Counted from the stretch's first letter, positions 33,377 to 43,883 are shown. The stretch is DNA of 64,000 bases from Planomicrobium sp. Y74 (GCF_003668635.1 NZ_RCWH01000005.1:248001-312000); one strand, 5' to 3'. Numbers and translations: made by a program. Notes: generated by a model not told the origin, from the sequence alone.

Positions 33377-34234
33377 ATGAAATGGAAAGGCCGGAGAGGC
33401 AGTACGAATGTAGAAGACAGGAGAGGCGGTGGCGGCGGCAAAGGACTGGCTGTCGGCGGGGGGCTCGGCGGAATAGTGCTGATCCTGATCGTTACGTTTC
33501 TCGGAGGAGATCCGGGCGTGCTGCTCGATGGCATGAATGGAAATGGGTCTGGCGGCAGCAGTTCAGGAGAGCCTTATCAGGCGACCGAGCAGGAAGAGGA
33601 ACTGGCTGACTTCGTATCGGTCGTGCTCGCTGACACGGAAGAAGTATGGACAGAAGTTTTCGCTGAAGAAGGCATGCAATATGAAGAGCCAACACTTGTC
33701 CTGTTTACGGATAGCGTACAGTCGGCCTGCGGTACTGCCGGTGCGTCGGTAGGACCTTTTTATTGTCCGGCAGATTATAAACTTTACATCGACTTGGATT
33801 TTTACGGCGAATTGCAGCGTCAATTCAATGCGCCGGGCGATTTCGCGATGGCCTATGTCATCGCCCATGAAGTCGGACACCATGTGCAGAATCTGCTCGG
33901 AGTGATGCAGGAAGTCCAGCCGCTTCGCAATCAATTGAGCGAAGAGGAATACAATAAAGTGCAGGTCCGCCTTGAGCTTCAAGCGGATTACCTGTCAGGC
34001 GTCTGGGCGCACCATGCCCAGGAGATGGGCTATCTTGAAGAAGGCGACCTCGAAGAAGCGCTGACAGCTGCGGCGGCAGTCGGGGATGACACCATCCAGA
34101 TGCGTTCGCGCGGATACGTCGTGCCGGAAAGCTTTACGCACGGTACGAGTGAACAGCGCCGGGAATGGTTCTATAAAGGCTTTGAAGCAGGCAACTTGGA
34201 CGAAGGAGATACCTTCAGTGCTGACGGATTATAA
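33377..34234 (+). CDS. Neutral zinc metallopeptidase, YpfJ family
   Basis: A 285-residue membrane-anchored protein. A basic, Gly-rich N-terminus (RRGGGGGKG) is followed by one membrane helix (~LGGIVLILIVTFLGG), then the predicted peptidase domain. The Zn motif is IAHEVGHHVQNLLG (HExGHH), with an upstream ACGTAGASVGPFYCPAD and C-terminal ELQADYLSGVWAHHA supplying another ligand. Family length is about 290. The active site would face outside. Substrate unknown. Confidence 0.9.
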   Translation: MKWKGRRGSTNVEDRRGGGGGKGLAVGGGLGGIVLILIVTFLGGDPGVLLDGMNGNGSGGSSSGEPYQATEQEEELADFVSVVLADTEEVWTEVFAEEGMQYEEPTLVLFTDSVQSACGTAGASVGPFYCPADYKLYIDLDFYGELQRQFNAPGDFAMAYVIAHEVGHHVQNLLGVMQEVQPLRNQLSEEEYNKVQVRLELQADYLSGVWAHHAQEMGYLEEGDLEEALTAAAAVGDDTIQMRSRGYVVPESFTHGTSEQRREWFYKGFEAGNLDEGDTFSADGL

Positions 34235-34685
34235 GAAGCTTTTGTGAAACATGCCGAAAAGCGGTGCGGAGGATTGATATTTTCCGCCCAGTAATCCATT
34301 ATATAGAATAGACAGTCTTTTCTTAATTAAATATATTAAACTAACAGGCTAGAGAAACCGATATTCCGCAAAACAGCTACGAAGACATTAGCCGACGCTT
34401 GCGAGGTTAATGTCTTTGCGACGAAGCAGCAGAGCGATGCAGGAGCACGATTTTTAAACCATGCAAATGCAGGAGCAAACTCTTTGTCTCCATCGTTTTG
34501 CTCCATATCTCTAGAGATTTCTCTAGCGCCGGCGCGCCTCTGGACTGGGCGAAGCAATAAGACAAGTGTACTTCTTGGCTTATTGCGGGAGCCTTGTCCT
34601 AAGCGCCGAAGCGTCATTCTAAATGATGTTTTAATTTAATATAGTTAATATGAAAAGAAATAAATTCTATGAAGGAAGTAAATCC
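34235..34685. other. 450-nt gene-free gap with a hairpin element
   Basis: It contains the repeat at 34361-34612 plus short AT-rich flanks. No gene or clear terminator was seen right after the metallopeptidase. Confidence 0.7.
34361..34612. repeat. Interspersed repeat, GCAAAACAGC family, long form
   Basis: Opens ATATTCCGCAAAACAGCT (the reverse complement of the right end of the element at 4836) and includes GTCTTTGCGACGAAGCAGC..., GATGCAGGAGCACGA and GTTTTGCTCCATATCT, words that also occur at 56786-57096. Mosaic of the short and long repeat forms. Confidence 0.7.
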
Positions 34686-35852
34686 ATGCAAGAAGAAAAT
34701 ATCACACGCCTGCAATATGGCGATAAAGAATTGATACTGATCGGCACGGCCCACGTTTCCAAACGCAGCGCAGAACAAGTCAAAGAAGTGATTGATGCTG
34801 AGCAGCCGGATTCCATTTGCATCGAATTGGATGCGCAGCGCTATCAATCGGTCACGGAAAACAGTAAATGGAAAGAAACCGATATCTTCAAAGTGATCAA
34901 AGAGAAGAAATCGAGTCTCCTATTGATGAACCTGGCCATTTCATCTTTCCAGAACCGTTTGGCCGATCAATTCGGCATTAAACCGGGGCAGGAAATGATC
35001 CAGGGCATCGAATCGGCAAAAGAGACTGGCGCTGAACTGGTGCTTGCCGACCGTAATATCCAGGTGACATTTTCACGCATCTGGGGCAATATCGGTCTCT
35101 GGGGCAAAGTGCAGTTGCTGTCTTCGGTATTTTTCAGCATCTTCAGCAAAGAAACAATTTCTGAAGAAGACCTTGAGAAGATGAAATCCCAGGATACGCT
35201 GAGCGCGGTGATGGACGATTTCACCAAAGCCTTTCCGCGGCTGAAAACGCCATTGATCGATGAACGTGATCAATACCTCGCGCAGAAAATTAAAGAAGCA
35301 CCGGGCAAAAAAATCGTCGCTGTACTCGGCGCCGCGCACATTCCGGGAATTACGAAAGAAATCCATAACGAGCATGACCTGGAAAAACTTTCAGAAGTAC
35401 CGCCGAAATCCAAATGGCCGAAAATCATCGGCTGGGCGATTCCGCTGATCATAATCGGAATCATTGCCTATACCTTTATCTCCAATCCTGCAGCCGGCAT
35501 CGACCAGACAATCAGCTGGATCTTATGGAATGGCACATTGGCCGCAATTGGGGCCACTATCGCTTTCGGCCATCCGCTTGCCATCTTGACAGCGTTTGTC
35601 GCAGCACCGATCTCCTCGCTCAATCCGCTGGTGGCAGCAGGCTGGTTCTCGGGGCTGACCCAGGCATCGATCCGCAAGCCGAATATCGGCGATTTCGAAA
35701 CCTTGTCAAAAGACGTGTTCACAGTCAAAGGTTTCTGGGACAATAAAGTCACGCGTGTCCTGCTGGTCGTCGTTCTAACGAATCTCGGCAGTTCCCTTGG
35801 CACTTTTATTGGCGGTGCAGATGTCATCCGCCTGTTTTTCGAGAATATATGA
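34686..35852 (+). CDS. TraB family protein
   Basis: A 388-residue protein. The TraB/GumN-type domain (~1-240) has GTAHVSKRSAEQV near the N-terminus, CIELDAQRY, DRNIQVTFSR and LGAAHIPGI. Its C-terminal third has three or four membrane helices (e.g. WPKIIGWAIPLIIIGIIAY). Bacterial members were first known from pheromone shutdown in enterococci, but a general role is not established. The ATG at 34686 follows GAAGGAAG; an upstream ATG lacks one. Monocistronic. Confidence 0.85.
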   Translation: MQEENITRLQYGDKELILIGTAHVSKRSAEQVKEVIDAEQPDSICIELDAQRYQSVTENSKWKETDIFKVIKEKKSSLLLMNLAISSFQNRLADQFGIKPGQEMIQGIESAKETGAELVLADRNIQVTFSRIWGNIGLWGKVQLLSSVFFSIFSKETISEEDLEKMKSQDTLSAVMDDFTKAFPRLKTPLIDERDQYLAQKIKEAPGKKIVAVLGAAHIPGITKEIHNEHDLEKLSEVPPKSKWPKIIGWAIPLIIIGIIAYTFISNPAAGIDQTISWILWNGTLAAIGATIAFGHPLAILTAFVAAPISSLNPLVAAGWFSGLTQASIRKPNIGDFETLSKDVFTVKGFWDNKVTRVLLVVVLTNLGSSLGTFIGGADVIRLFFENI

Positions 35853-35856
35853 TAGT

Positions 35857-35892
35857 AAAAGCCTGTTCAGTACCATACTGGACAGGCTTTTC
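35857..35892 (+). terminator. Terminator after the TraB gene
   Basis: AAAAGCCTGTTCAGTA-CCA-TACTGGACAGGCTTTT, a near-perfect stem. Confidence 0.85.
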
Positions 35893-36112
35893 ATATGGAG
35901 AAAAAAATGTCTGTGGAAAAATTTCCAAATTTACCAATTATCATGGAATAAGCAGTTGTATTTAAAATAAAAAGGGTATACACGATTTATGTACATAGAA
36001 AATGAAAATAACTTGTATCAAAAGATTTGCAGATTTTGCAAGCATCCCGAGTAGACAGTCCGATCGTCGAAGTTATACAATACTTATACAAAAGTGGAAA
36101 GAAGGTTTCATA

Positions 36113-39100
36113 ATGAATTACATATTAGACCGAAGCAAGTTGTTTATTTTCCTGATTTTTATCTTTATGCTCGTGGGTGTTTATACATTTCTGACATTGC
36201 CTCAGCGTGAAATTCCCGAAACACCGCCAGGCCTTGTGTTGGTATCAACGATTCTGCCAGGTGCAGGACCGGAAGAAGTGGAGCGGTCAATCACGACTCC
36301 GCTGGAAAGTGAGATCCAGAAAGTGGATGGCATTTCTTCCATCCAATCCATTTCTTCCAATTCGGCTTCCATCATCACTTTGGAAATCGAAGACGGTGTC
36401 GAACCGGACGCATTGATCAATTCGATTCAGCAGGAAGCGCAAAGCGCCTCAGCTGATTTCCCGGATCAGGCACAGGACACCTCTGTCGAAAAGCTTGATC
36501 TGACATTCCCGCTGGTGTCGTATATGTTCTACGGTGACCGCACGGAACTGGATGGCATGAAGCAGGCGCTTGCCGAATTGTCTGAAGATGTGGAAGCTGT
36601 TTCAGGTGTGGCCGGAACTACCGTAAAGGGGCTGAACGATCAGCAGATCCTGATTGAACTGGACAGCGACGCACTTGCTGAAAATAATTTTCAGCCATTT
36701 GCCGTGCTTGAATCGCTGCAGCAGGCCAATCAGCCGCTGTCGCTCGGAACACATGATAATGGCAATGAACGCCTTGTGTTGACGGTCAGCCAGGAAGAAG
36801 GCATCGAAAAGCTGGAGCAATTGCAGGTCGGCCAGGCCGCAGTGCCGCTAAGTGAAGTGGCGACGATTGAAACGGTTGACCAGGAAACTTCCGATATCGT
36901 CACTTACGAAGGTGAAGATGCCATTTCCTACACTGTTTTCCTGCAGACTGGCCAGGACGTGCCATCTGTCGATGAACGTGTGACAGAAGTGATTGAAGAA
37001 TTCAATGAAAACCTGCCTGCTGGTATAGAGGCGGATAAATACGAATCCCAGGCTGATAATGTCAATGAAATCTTCAGCGGGCTCTATATTTCATTGTTGA
37101 TTGCCGTGTTGGCCGTGCTCGTTACGACAACGGCGGGCCTGACCTTATTCGGTGCATTCGCTGTTGCATTGACGGTGCTTGCTTCTGTGTTGTTCGGACT
37201 GATTCCGATTCCTTATATGGGCGTTGACCTGAACCAAATTTCGGTCATCGGACTTATCATCGCCATCGGGATATTGGTGGATGACAGCATCGTCGTCAAC
37301 GATAATATCCAGCGACGTTATAAACTGGGGGACTCACCGCGTGAAGGTGCGATAAAAGGCGTCCGAGAAGTATATCCATCAATCATCTCGTCCAGTTTGG
37401 CGATTGTCGTGACGTTTTCTCCATTATTGCTGCTGTCAGGCGGGAACGGAGCGTTCATCAAGGCACTGCCTAGTATTCTAATTACCACAATCATCGCATC
37501 GACCATACTGTCGATTACTTTGGTGCCAATGATGCAGTATTTGAAAATGAAACGAAAAGCCAAGAAAATTTCCGATACTCCGGGATTCCTCGGCAAACCG
37601 CTTGAGAAGCTGGCAGTATTCTATTCGGAAAAAGTGTTGCGCGGCGTTTTGAAGCGTCCGTTATTGGTTGGGATCGGCGGTCTCTTGATAGCGACCGGTT
37701 TATTGTCACTCGCATTATTTACGCCGTTCGAATTCTTCCCTGAAGCTGACCGCGAAGAAGTGACGATGAATGTCCGCCTGGCGGAAGGAACACCGATTGA
37801 AGAAACCGATGCATTCATTGCAGAGATTACCGAAGAACTTGCAGAAGAAGATGACAATATCAAAGAGCTGGCGATTTTTACTGGTGAAGGCTTGCCGAAT
37901 CTGTTTGCTTCATCGATGGATAACACGGGTTCAAATACCGGCCAGGCAGCTATCCGCATCAATCGCGACAATACATCGGCTTCCGCTTTCATCGATAAAT
38001 GGGAGCCGGAACTGCGTGAACGTTATCCGGACGCTGAAATTTTCCTTGATACGATTGTCCAGGGACCTCCAGTCGGAGCGCCGGTGACAGTTACTGTTAC
38101 GGGCGAAGACATTGCGGAACTTGAAAGTTTGCGCGATACACTGAAAGAGCAGATGCTCGATAACGGAGCAGATATTGTGACGGATAACCTTGGTGATCCG
38201 GTTCCAGCCATTGAATACGAGCCGAACCGCGATGTGCTCGAAAGCAACAGCATTGCGCTGAGCACAGTGACGAACCAGCTGCAGCTTTTGACGCAGGGAA
38301 TTCCGCTTTACTCAATCTATGAAGACAATGAATTCTATGATGTGGTCTTGAAACAAGCGGGAATTGAAGAAGGGGAAGAAATTGACCTTTCGGAATTCGC
38401 CGTACCTGCAACAGGGGGAGAAGGCGGCCAGCAAGGTCCGCCGCAACTGGTTCCGCTCGATGAATTATTGGATGAGCAGAAGACGACAGCCATTGCCCAA
38501 GTGCCGCATGAAGACGGCGAACGCGCCATTACATTGCGCGCTTTCGGTACAATGGATGATTTTGAAGCATCTATGCTGGAAGTGGTAGATGAGCAAAGGG
38601 CTGACCTAACGGAAGGGTATGAGGTTTCGACAGGCGGCGAAAACTCTGACCAAGAAGCATTCTTTGCTGAAATTGGCATCCTATTCCTAGTTGTGTTATT
38701 GCTGGTTTATCTCGTTATCGCTTTCCAATTCAAATCTTTCAGCCTGCCATTCCTGGTACTGATTGCGGTTTATCTGGGAATTTCAGGCGCCATCCTTGGC
38801 CTGTTCCTGACGCAGACACCGCTCAGCTTCCTTGGTGTCATGGGGATTGTCTCCCTGACAGGAATTGTTGTGCGAAACGCGGTTGTACTGATCGACTTTG
38901 TCGAAGCGCGCCGTTTGTCAGGCGACTTCTCCATTAAAGAAGCGATTTTGGAATCCGGATACGCGCGCATCAAGCCAATCATTTTGACCACGATCACTTC
39001 GATTGTGGCTTTGATACCGGTTGCCTTATCAGGTGACCCGTTATTCGAACCGCTTGCAGTTACAATCATCGCTGGACTGGCTTTCTCCAGTTTGTTCACT

Positions 39101-39172
39101 TTAGTGATGATTCCGGCTCTTTACCTGGTGTTCTATCGAATCAGCCACCGGAAAGAAAACGCGAAAGCTTAA
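36113..39172 (+). CDS. RND efflux permease (AcrB/SwrC-like)
   Basis: A ~1019-residue RND transporter. The first membrane helix is FIFLIFIFMLVGVYTFLTLPQREIPE. Two large extracytoplasmic loops alternate with helix bundles; ISVIGLIIAIGILVDDSIVVNDN holds the TM4 Asp-Asp proton relay and GVMGIVSLTGIVVRNAVVLIDF the second half. SwrC-type RND pumps in Bacillus export surfactin and drugs. ATG at 36113 is chosen for the GAAGG ribosome binding site and the membrane helix right after it; longer forms add a non-helical leader. No TetR-type regulator or periplasmic adaptor gene is nearby. Confidence 0.93.
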   Translation: MNYILDRSKLFIFLIFIFMLVGVYTFLTLPQREIPETPPGLVLVSTILPGAGPEEVERSITTPLESEIQKVDGISSIQSISSNSASIITLEIEDGVEPDALINSIQQEAQSASADFPDQAQDTSVEKLDLTFPLVSYMFYGDRTELDGMKQALAELSEDVEAVSGVAGTTVKGLNDQQILIELDSDALAENNFQPFAVLESLQQANQPLSLGTHDNGNERLVLTVSQEEGIEKLEQLQVGQAAVPLSEVATIETVDQETSDIVTYEGEDAISYTVFLQTGQDVPSVDERVTEVIEEFNENLPAGIEADKYESQADNVNEIFSGLYISLLIAVLAVLVTTTAGLTLFGAFAVALTVLASVLFGLIPIPYMGVDLNQISVIGLIIAIGILVDDSIVVNDNIQRRYKLGDSPREGAIKGVREVYPSIISSSLAIVVTFSPLLLLSGGNGAFIKALPSILITTIIASTILSITLVPMMQYLKMKRKAKKISDTPGFLGKPLEKLAVFYSEKVLRGVLKRPLLVGIGGLLIATGLLSLALFTPFEFFPEADREEVTMNVRLAEGTPIEETDAFIAEITEELAEEDDNIKELAIFTGEGLPNLFASSMDNTGSNTGQAAIRINRDNTSASAFIDKWEPELRERYPDAEIFLDTIVQGPPVGAPVTVTVTGEDIAELESLRDTLKEQMLDNGADIVTDNLGDPVPAIEYEPNRDVLESNSIALSTVTNQLQLLTQGIPLYSIYEDNEFYDVVLKQAGIEEGEEIDLSEFAVPATGGEGGQQGPPQLVPLDELLDEQKTTAIAQVPHEDGERAITLRAFGTMDDFEASMLEVVDEQRADLTEGYEVSTGGENSDQEAFFAEIGILFLVVLLLVYLVIAFQFKSFSLPFLVLIAVYLGISGAILGLFLTQTPLSFLGVMGIVSLTGIVVRNAVVLIDFVEARRLSGDFSIKEAILESGYARIKPIILTTITSIVALIPVALSGDPLFEPLAVTIIAGLAFSSLFTLVMIPALYLVFYRISHRKENAKA

Positions 39173-39177
39173 ACTTT

Positions 39178-39214
39178 CCACAGCACAGCCTGAGTTTTGC
39201 TGTGCTGTTTTTTG
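39178..39214 (+). terminator. Terminator after RND gene
   Basis: CACAGCACAG-CCTGAGTTTTG-CTGTGCTGTTTTTT. Confidence 0.8.
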
Positions 39215-39315
39215 TTAGAGAGTGGCGATTAGTTGAAACCGATGAGGGTAACTAGGATAATAGAACGCGGATTACACTGAAAAAAGCAGATTGTTGATAA
39301 AAAGAGGTGAAGCTA

Positions 39316-40731
39316 TTGGCAAGTAAGCACGATGTCCACGATAAAAAAGACATAAAAATAGGGCCACTGCTTGCGGTGTTGATGGCAGGCGTTTTTGTCG
39401 CCATCCTGAATCAGACTTTGCTGGCAACGGCATTGCCGCATATTATGGATGACTTGAGCATTACTGCAAACACGGCGCAATGGCTGACTACCGTTTTCAT
39501 GCTCGTCAACGGCGTCATGATTCCGGTAACCGCTTTTTTAATTGGCAAATTTTCCACCCGTACTTTATTCCTGACGGCGATGGGGCTGTTCACCATCGGA
39601 ACAATTGTGGCTGCCTTTGCGCCAGGCTTCTCCATTTTGATGGTCGGCCGTATCATTCAGGCTTCGGGAGCGGGTATCATGATGCCGCTGACCCAAACCA
39701 TTTTCTTCGTCATTTTCCCGATTGAGAAAAGAGGGCAGGCGATGGGCTTGTTCGGACTCGTTATTTCCTTCGCTCCGGCAATCGGACCGACGTTATCGGG
39801 ATGGATCGTCGGACAATATCCATGGCGCGCGTTGTTCTATATTGTCATCCCGATTGCCTTGCTCGATTTAATATTTGCTTATTTCTTCCTGAAGAATGTC
39901 ACGAAACAGACTTTCCCGAAACTGGACATCTCTTCGGTTATCCTGTCGACGTTTGGTTTCGGCGGTATTCTTTACGGCTTTTCCAGTGCTGGCACGACAG
40001 GCTGGGCAAGCTTGCCGGTTCTTTTGTCAATCGCCATTGGAGCGGTTTCACTGTTCCTTTTCATTCAGCGGCAGGGGCGGCTCAAAGAGCCCTTGCTTGA
40101 ATTTCGGGTCTTTAAATACAAGATTTTTACCTTGTCGACGATTCTCAGCGTCATTGTTTTCATTTCAATGATCGGCGGTGCTACAATCCTGCCGATTTAT
40201 ATGCAGGATATGCACGGCTTCACTGCGCTCGAATCCGGCTTGATGCTGTTGCCCGGTGCTATCATTATGGGGATCATGAACCCGATTACGGGCCGGATTT
40301 TCGATGCGTTCGGCGGCAAATGGCTGGCAATCATCGGTCTCTTGATTGTTACGGTCAGCACATTCCAATTCACCGTGCTGACCGCTGAAACTTCCTTTAC
40401 TTATTTAACAGTCATGCACGCCATCCGGATGTTCGGTGTGGCCATGGTGATGATGCCGGTGACAACCGCTGGACTCAATCAGCTGCCGGAAAGGCTGATT
40501 CCGCATGGTACCGCCATGAGCAATACTATGCGCCAGGTTTCCGGTTCGATCGGCACTGCTTTGCTGGTCACCATCATGACCAGCACGGCACTCGATCCAG
40601 AACAGTATGGTGTACAAGGGCTTATTCGGGGAGTGAATATCTCCTTTATCGTAGCTGGTATTTTAAGCCTCATCGGTGTCTTTCTTTCCTTTTTTCTTAA
40701 GAAGGCAACGCCGTCAACTGAAGGCAAATAA
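39316..40731 (+). CDS. DHA2-family MFS drug transporter (EmrB/QacA type)
   Basis: About 470 residues, 14 predicted helices. Motif C-like GPTLSGWIVGQYPWRALFYIVIP and the N-terminal ILNQTLLATALPHIMDDLSI of the DHA2 family are evident. It exports drugs or lipids by proton antiport. TTG at 39316 is taken as start because AGAGGTG is 6 nt before it and overlaps an in-frame GTG. It follows an RND pump gene but after a terminator, so it is a separate unit. Confidence 0.9.
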   Translation: MASKHDVHDKKDIKIGPLLAVLMAGVFVAILNQTLLATALPHIMDDLSITANTAQWLTTVFMLVNGVMIPVTAFLIGKFSTRTLFLTAMGLFTIGTIVAAFAPGFSILMVGRIIQASGAGIMMPLTQTIFFVIFPIEKRGQAMGLFGLVISFAPAIGPTLSGWIVGQYPWRALFYIVIPIALLDLIFAYFFLKNVTKQTFPKLDISSVILSTFGFGGILYGFSSAGTTGWASLPVLLSIAIGAVSLFLFIQRQGRLKEPLLEFRVFKYKIFTLSTILSVIVFISMIGGATILPIYMQDMHGFTALESGLMLLPGAIIMGIMNPITGRIFDAFGGKWLAIIGLLIVTVSTFQFTVLTAETSFTYLTVMHAIRMFGVAMVMMPVTTAGLNQLPERLIPHGTAMSNTMRQVSGSIGTALLVTIMTSTALDPEQYGVQGLIRGVNISFIVAGILSLIGVFLSFFLKKATPSTEGK

Positions 40732-40996
40732 AGAGCCGCTTCATTCAGTGGGGATTGTTTATCCCTGCTGGATGTTAATTGAAAATAAAACCCGAAAGGA
40801 TGATGAAGCAATCATTTCCCGGGAAATATCAATTCAATTGTGAATTTTCGTCCGATTGGAAATATGGATAAATTCTGTTTTGTAACATAATGTACATTTA
40901 CTTATTCGGTTTGCTTTGGTAAGATGTCAGACGACGGATGAGTTAGACATTTATTAGCCTAATTTTCTGATAAAATACTATTTATGAGGTGAAGTT

Positions 40997-42208
40997 GTGA
41001 ATATATTATGGGGCATATTCGGCATTTTCGTCGTTCTGGGACTTGCATTCCTTTTATCTGATGGGAAAAAATCCATTAAGCCACGGACAATTTTAGGCGG
41101 ATTAGCGATTCAGATCACTTTCGCGTTCATCGTTCTTGAGTGGGAACAAGGGCGAAAAGGATTGGAATGGTTATCCAATAAAGTCAATAATGTAATCGGT
41201 TACGCGGGTGAAGGGATTGCCTTTGTTTTTGGTCCAGCAGCTGATACAGAAGGGTTCGGCTTCGTCTTTGCTTTCCAGGTACTGACAATCATCATTTTCT
41301 TCTCTTCTCTAATTTCAGTCCTGTATTATCTGGGAATCATGCAACTCGTTATCCGCTTTCTTGGCGGGGCATTAGCTTGGCTGTTAGGCACGAGCAAAGC
41401 GGAATCCATTTCCGCTTCGGCTAACATTTTCGTTGGCCAGACGGAAGCGCCGCTCGTTGTCCGTCCGTTCCTTGCTGGAATGACGAAATCCGAATTGTTC
41501 GCGGTTATGACCGGTGGACTTGCCTCGGTCGCAGGTTCTACACTTGCGGGTTACGCGCTTCTTGGCGTTCCGCTTGAATACCTGCTTGCTGCAAGTTTCA
41601 TGGCGGCTCCAGCTGGTTTAATCATGGCGAAAATTATGATTCCGGAACAAGAGGAAATTGAAGAAAAAGAATTTAAGCTTGAAAAAGATAAAGAATCCGC
41701 AAACGTAGTTGACGCCGCCGCACGCGGTGCAGCAGACGGTTTACAATTGGCTTTGAACGTCGGGGCAATGTTACTTGCGTTCATCGCGCTTATCGCTTTG
41801 CTGAACGGTATGCTTGGTGGTATCGGTGGCTGGTTTGGATTTGAAGGATTGACGATTCAGCAAATTCTTGGATTCATTTTTGCCCCACTTGCCTTTGCAA
41901 TCGGTGTACCTTGGGCTGAAGCAGTCCAAGCGGGCAGCTTCATCGGACAAAAACTCGTGCTGAACGAATTTGTCGCTTACGTTTCTTTTACAGCGGAAAT
42001 GGCGGACCTGTCACCAAAAACTGTCCTTATTGTCAGTTTTGCGCTATGTGGTTTCGCCAACTTGAGCTCACTTGCAATCTTGCTTGGAGGACTTGGGGCA
42101 CTTGCACCAACCCGTCGTCCACAAATCGCAAAACTTGGCATGAAGGCGGTAGCTGCCGGAGCACTCGCTTCACTTTTAAGTGCTTCGATCGCTGGTATGT
42201 TCTTTTAA
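40997..42208 (+). CDS. NupC/CNT-family nucleoside transporter
   Basis: A 403-residue concentrative nucleoside transporter. Signature parts are [70 protein letters not shown] and the C-terminal [19 protein letters not shown] start with GAGGTG before it. CNT proteins use sodium or proton gradients to take up nucleosides. No regulator or kinase is beside it, and the 5' region has no purine-type riboswitch. Confidence 0.95.
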   Translation: MNILWGIFGIFVVLGLAFLLSDGKKSIKPRTILGGLAIQITFAFIVLEWEQGRKGLEWLSNKVNNVIGYAGEGIAFVFGPAADTEGFGFVFAFQVLTIIIFFSSLISVLYYLGIMQLVIRFLGGALAWLLGTSKAESISASANIFVGQTEAPLVVRPFLAGMTKSELFAVMTGGLASVAGSTLAGYALLGVPLEYLLAASFMAAPAGLIMAKIMIPEQEEIEEKEFKLEKDKESANVVDAAARGAADGLQLALNVGAMLLAFIALIALLNGMLGGIGGWFGFEGLTIQQILGFIFAPLAFAIGVPWAEAVQAGSFIGQKLVLNEFVAYVSFTAEMADLSPKTVLIVSFALCGFANLSSLAILLGGLGALAPTRRPQIAKLGMKAVAAGALASLLSASIAGMFF

Positions 42209-42225
42209 ACAATAAAGTATGGAGA

Positions 42226-42257
42226 GAACCACACGCATTTTGCGTGTGGTTTTTTTG
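42226..42257 (+). terminator. Terminator after nupC
   Basis: ACCACACGCA-TTT-TGCGTGTGGTTTTTTT, perfect 10-bp stem. Confidence 0.88.
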
Positions 42258-42424
42258 TGGGGATGTGGGGATGTGGGTTTGGGGGTTTGGGGGTTTGAGT
42301 ATTTTTCGGTTTTTCGCTTTTCGCCTTGGCGGAAAGCATCCGTTCAAGGGTTTTGGGGGGCGGGCAAAGTGGAGGATGGTGGCGAAGTCAGTGTGCGTGC
42401 GGGTAAATCGAAAACCGTTGAATG

Positions 42425-42590
42425 GATGGCATTTCGCGGGGCGAAATGCGATGAAGGGCGGAATGAGCGTGGAAGAGTGGGATTTTATCGGTGGAATAGT
42501 GGCGGAAAACGGGTACTTTGTTTGAAGAGATGTTAAAGAAAGGGTCAAGTGATTGTATGGATGGCATTTCGCTGGGCGAAATGCGAGAAA
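42425..42590. repeat. GCATTTCGC...GCGAAATGC hairpin repeats
   Basis: GGATGGCATTTCGC-GGG-GCGAAATGCGA and GGATGGCATTTCGC-TGG-GCGAAATGCGA are two near-identical 9-bp hairpins 135 nt apart. A third relative, GCATTTCAC-TGC-GTGAAATGCGA, is at 43991-44011 with compensatory base changes on both arms. Confidence 0.85.
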
Positions 42591-42762
42591 AATCGGAATG
42601 ACAGTGAAAGAGTGGGAAATCTTAGGGAAATGGTGGCAGAATGTGATGTTTTTTGTATGAGAATTAGCTGAAATTGGAGATGTGGACTTTTCGCACAGCG
42701 AAAAGCTTCTTTTTGAGGTTATCGGGTGGTCGTGAGAGGTGGGAATTGGTTGGTGGAAATAC

Positions 42763-42876
42763 TTGCGTGCGGTTAATGGCGGTTTGCGTGCGATTAAAAT
42801 GATTTGCGTGCGGTTAGCATCCACTTGCGTGCGATTAAAACTGTTTGCGTGCGATTAAAGCCAACTTGCGTGCGTT
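42763..42876. repeat. ~20.5-bp phased repeat array, TTGCGTGCG type
   Basis: Six TTGCGTGCG cores at 42763, 42784, 42804, 42825, 42845 and 42866, alternating 21/20 nt. Mostly followed by ATTAA or GTTAA. Reverse complement of the array at 17450. Confidence 0.92.
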
Positions 42877-42902
42877 CGTAAAATTTTCTCCGATTTTCAC
42901 AT

Positions 42903-42936
42903 AAAAAGCAGAAGAAGTAATCACTTCTTCTGCTTC
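42903..42936 (-). terminator. Terminator of NERD gene 1
   Basis: AAAAGCAGAAGAAGT-AATC-ACTTCTTCTGCTT. Leftward, the stop codon of the NERD gene lies within the stem. Confidence 0.8.
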
Positions 42937-43883
42937 AAATGGTAGGATTGTAATTTTGTCTCATCGTCAACAATCTTAAAATCGAATTGAGCCAACATCC
43001 GTGCAGCTGTAAACCGCGATTCCACACCACACCACTCACGAAACGCCTGATTCGTAATATGGGTATCGATCAGTGAAAAATATTCACGCAATGCGTGCTT
43101 ATGCGCCAACCGATCCCGGTGCCCACAACCGGGGCATTGCCAGCTTTTCTTTATTCGTTTCATTCCGTATGCGCGGCATTCTGTACATTGAATACCACGG
43201 CGAATTTCACTCGCTTGAATATAATGCTTGCTGCATAAAGGGGTTCTCAGATAAGGGGAATGTGCGCTGATAATCTGCTTTTTAATTTTCGGCAGTTTCG
43301 GCGGTTCGGCTTCAAGGGGGAAAGCCTTTACGATTTGCAATAAATATTCAGGCATCTGGTAGACTTTGCAGATGTGTTTGCTTTTTGGCCTGACAATGAA
43401 TTCACAGCTCTTTGGGGTGAAGACGATAAGCCCGCTGACAGGCAGTTTAATTTTCTTCAGCTGGAACCATGCCGACAGAAAACGGATATTCTTGTTTAAC
43501 TGGATACGAGGATCCTTCATTACGCTTTTGACGTTATCGTCGTCGAAGCGGTAGAATTCGCCGGTCTGCTCGTCAAAATGGATTTTGCCGCTGATGTTCT
43601 TTGAATCCATGATGATAACGCAGCGTTCGGTCAACAGCAAACCGTCCATTTGTATTTTCCAGTCGCCCATTGCAAGACTGACGTCCCACAATATATGGAA
43701 CTCTTCTTGTGAATGAAATTCAACAAAGTGTTTCCGCATCCGATCTTCTCCTCGGACGCCTGCTGCAATTTGCCGCTGCTCGCCTGCAAGATACTGGCGC
43801 TGTGGGTGGACGGCCGGCAAGCGGCCAATCAAGGATCCGATCGCATCTTCCGCGCATAGCAATTCCAAACATTCTTTTTCCAT
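42921..43883 (-). CDS. NERD-domain protein with zinc ribbon
   Basis: A 320-residue nuclease-related-domain protein. The NERD core (~40-170) has HFVEFHSQEEFHILWDVSL, QMDGLLLTERCVIIMDSKNISGKIHF and IQLNKNIRFLSAWF. A C-terminal zinc ribbon (CTECRAYGMKRIKKSWQCPGCGHRDR) and a helical tail follow. The D...E-x-K-like catalytic triad is replaced by DG...DSKN, so nuclease activity is not assured. A paralog of like length and domain order lies at 62834-63802. Both are followed by a phased repeat array. DNA processing function is inferred only from the family name. Confidence 0.85.
   Translation of the reverse strand: MEKECLELLCAEDAIGSLIGRLPAVHPQRQYLAGEQRQIAAGVRGEDRMRKHFVEFHSQEEFHILWDVSLAMGDWKIQMDGLLLTERCVIIMDSKNISGKIHFDEQTGEFYRFDDDNVKSVMKDPRIQLNKNIRFLSAWFQLKKIKLPVSGLIVFTPKSCEFIVRPKSKHICKVYQMPEYLLQIVKAFPLEAEPPKLPKIKKQIISAHSPYLRTPLCSKHYIQASEIRRGIQCTECRAYGMKRIKKSWQCPGCGHRDRLAHKHALREYFSLIDTHITNQAFREWCGVESRFTAARMLAQFDFKIVDDETKLQSYHLKQKK

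Larger units (their letters stand above)
42258..42902. other. Repeat-rich gene-free region
   Basis: After the nupC terminator lies ~170 nt of G/T-rich low-complexity sequence. Then come two hairpin units (42429-42449, 42564-42584), a related GCTTTTCGC-like hairpin near 42688, and the TTGCGTGCG array (42763-42876). Open frames across it translate to compositionally biased sequence without ribosome binding sites. I see no gene. Confidence 0.8.

Noticed and set aside
42046..42536. Two overlapping open frames after nupC that could be read as proteins of ~100-160 residues
   Set aside because: One overlaps the nupC 3' end and the terminator, the other is Trp/Gly/Arg-rich low-complexity sequence over repeats; no ribosome binding site, no family likeness.
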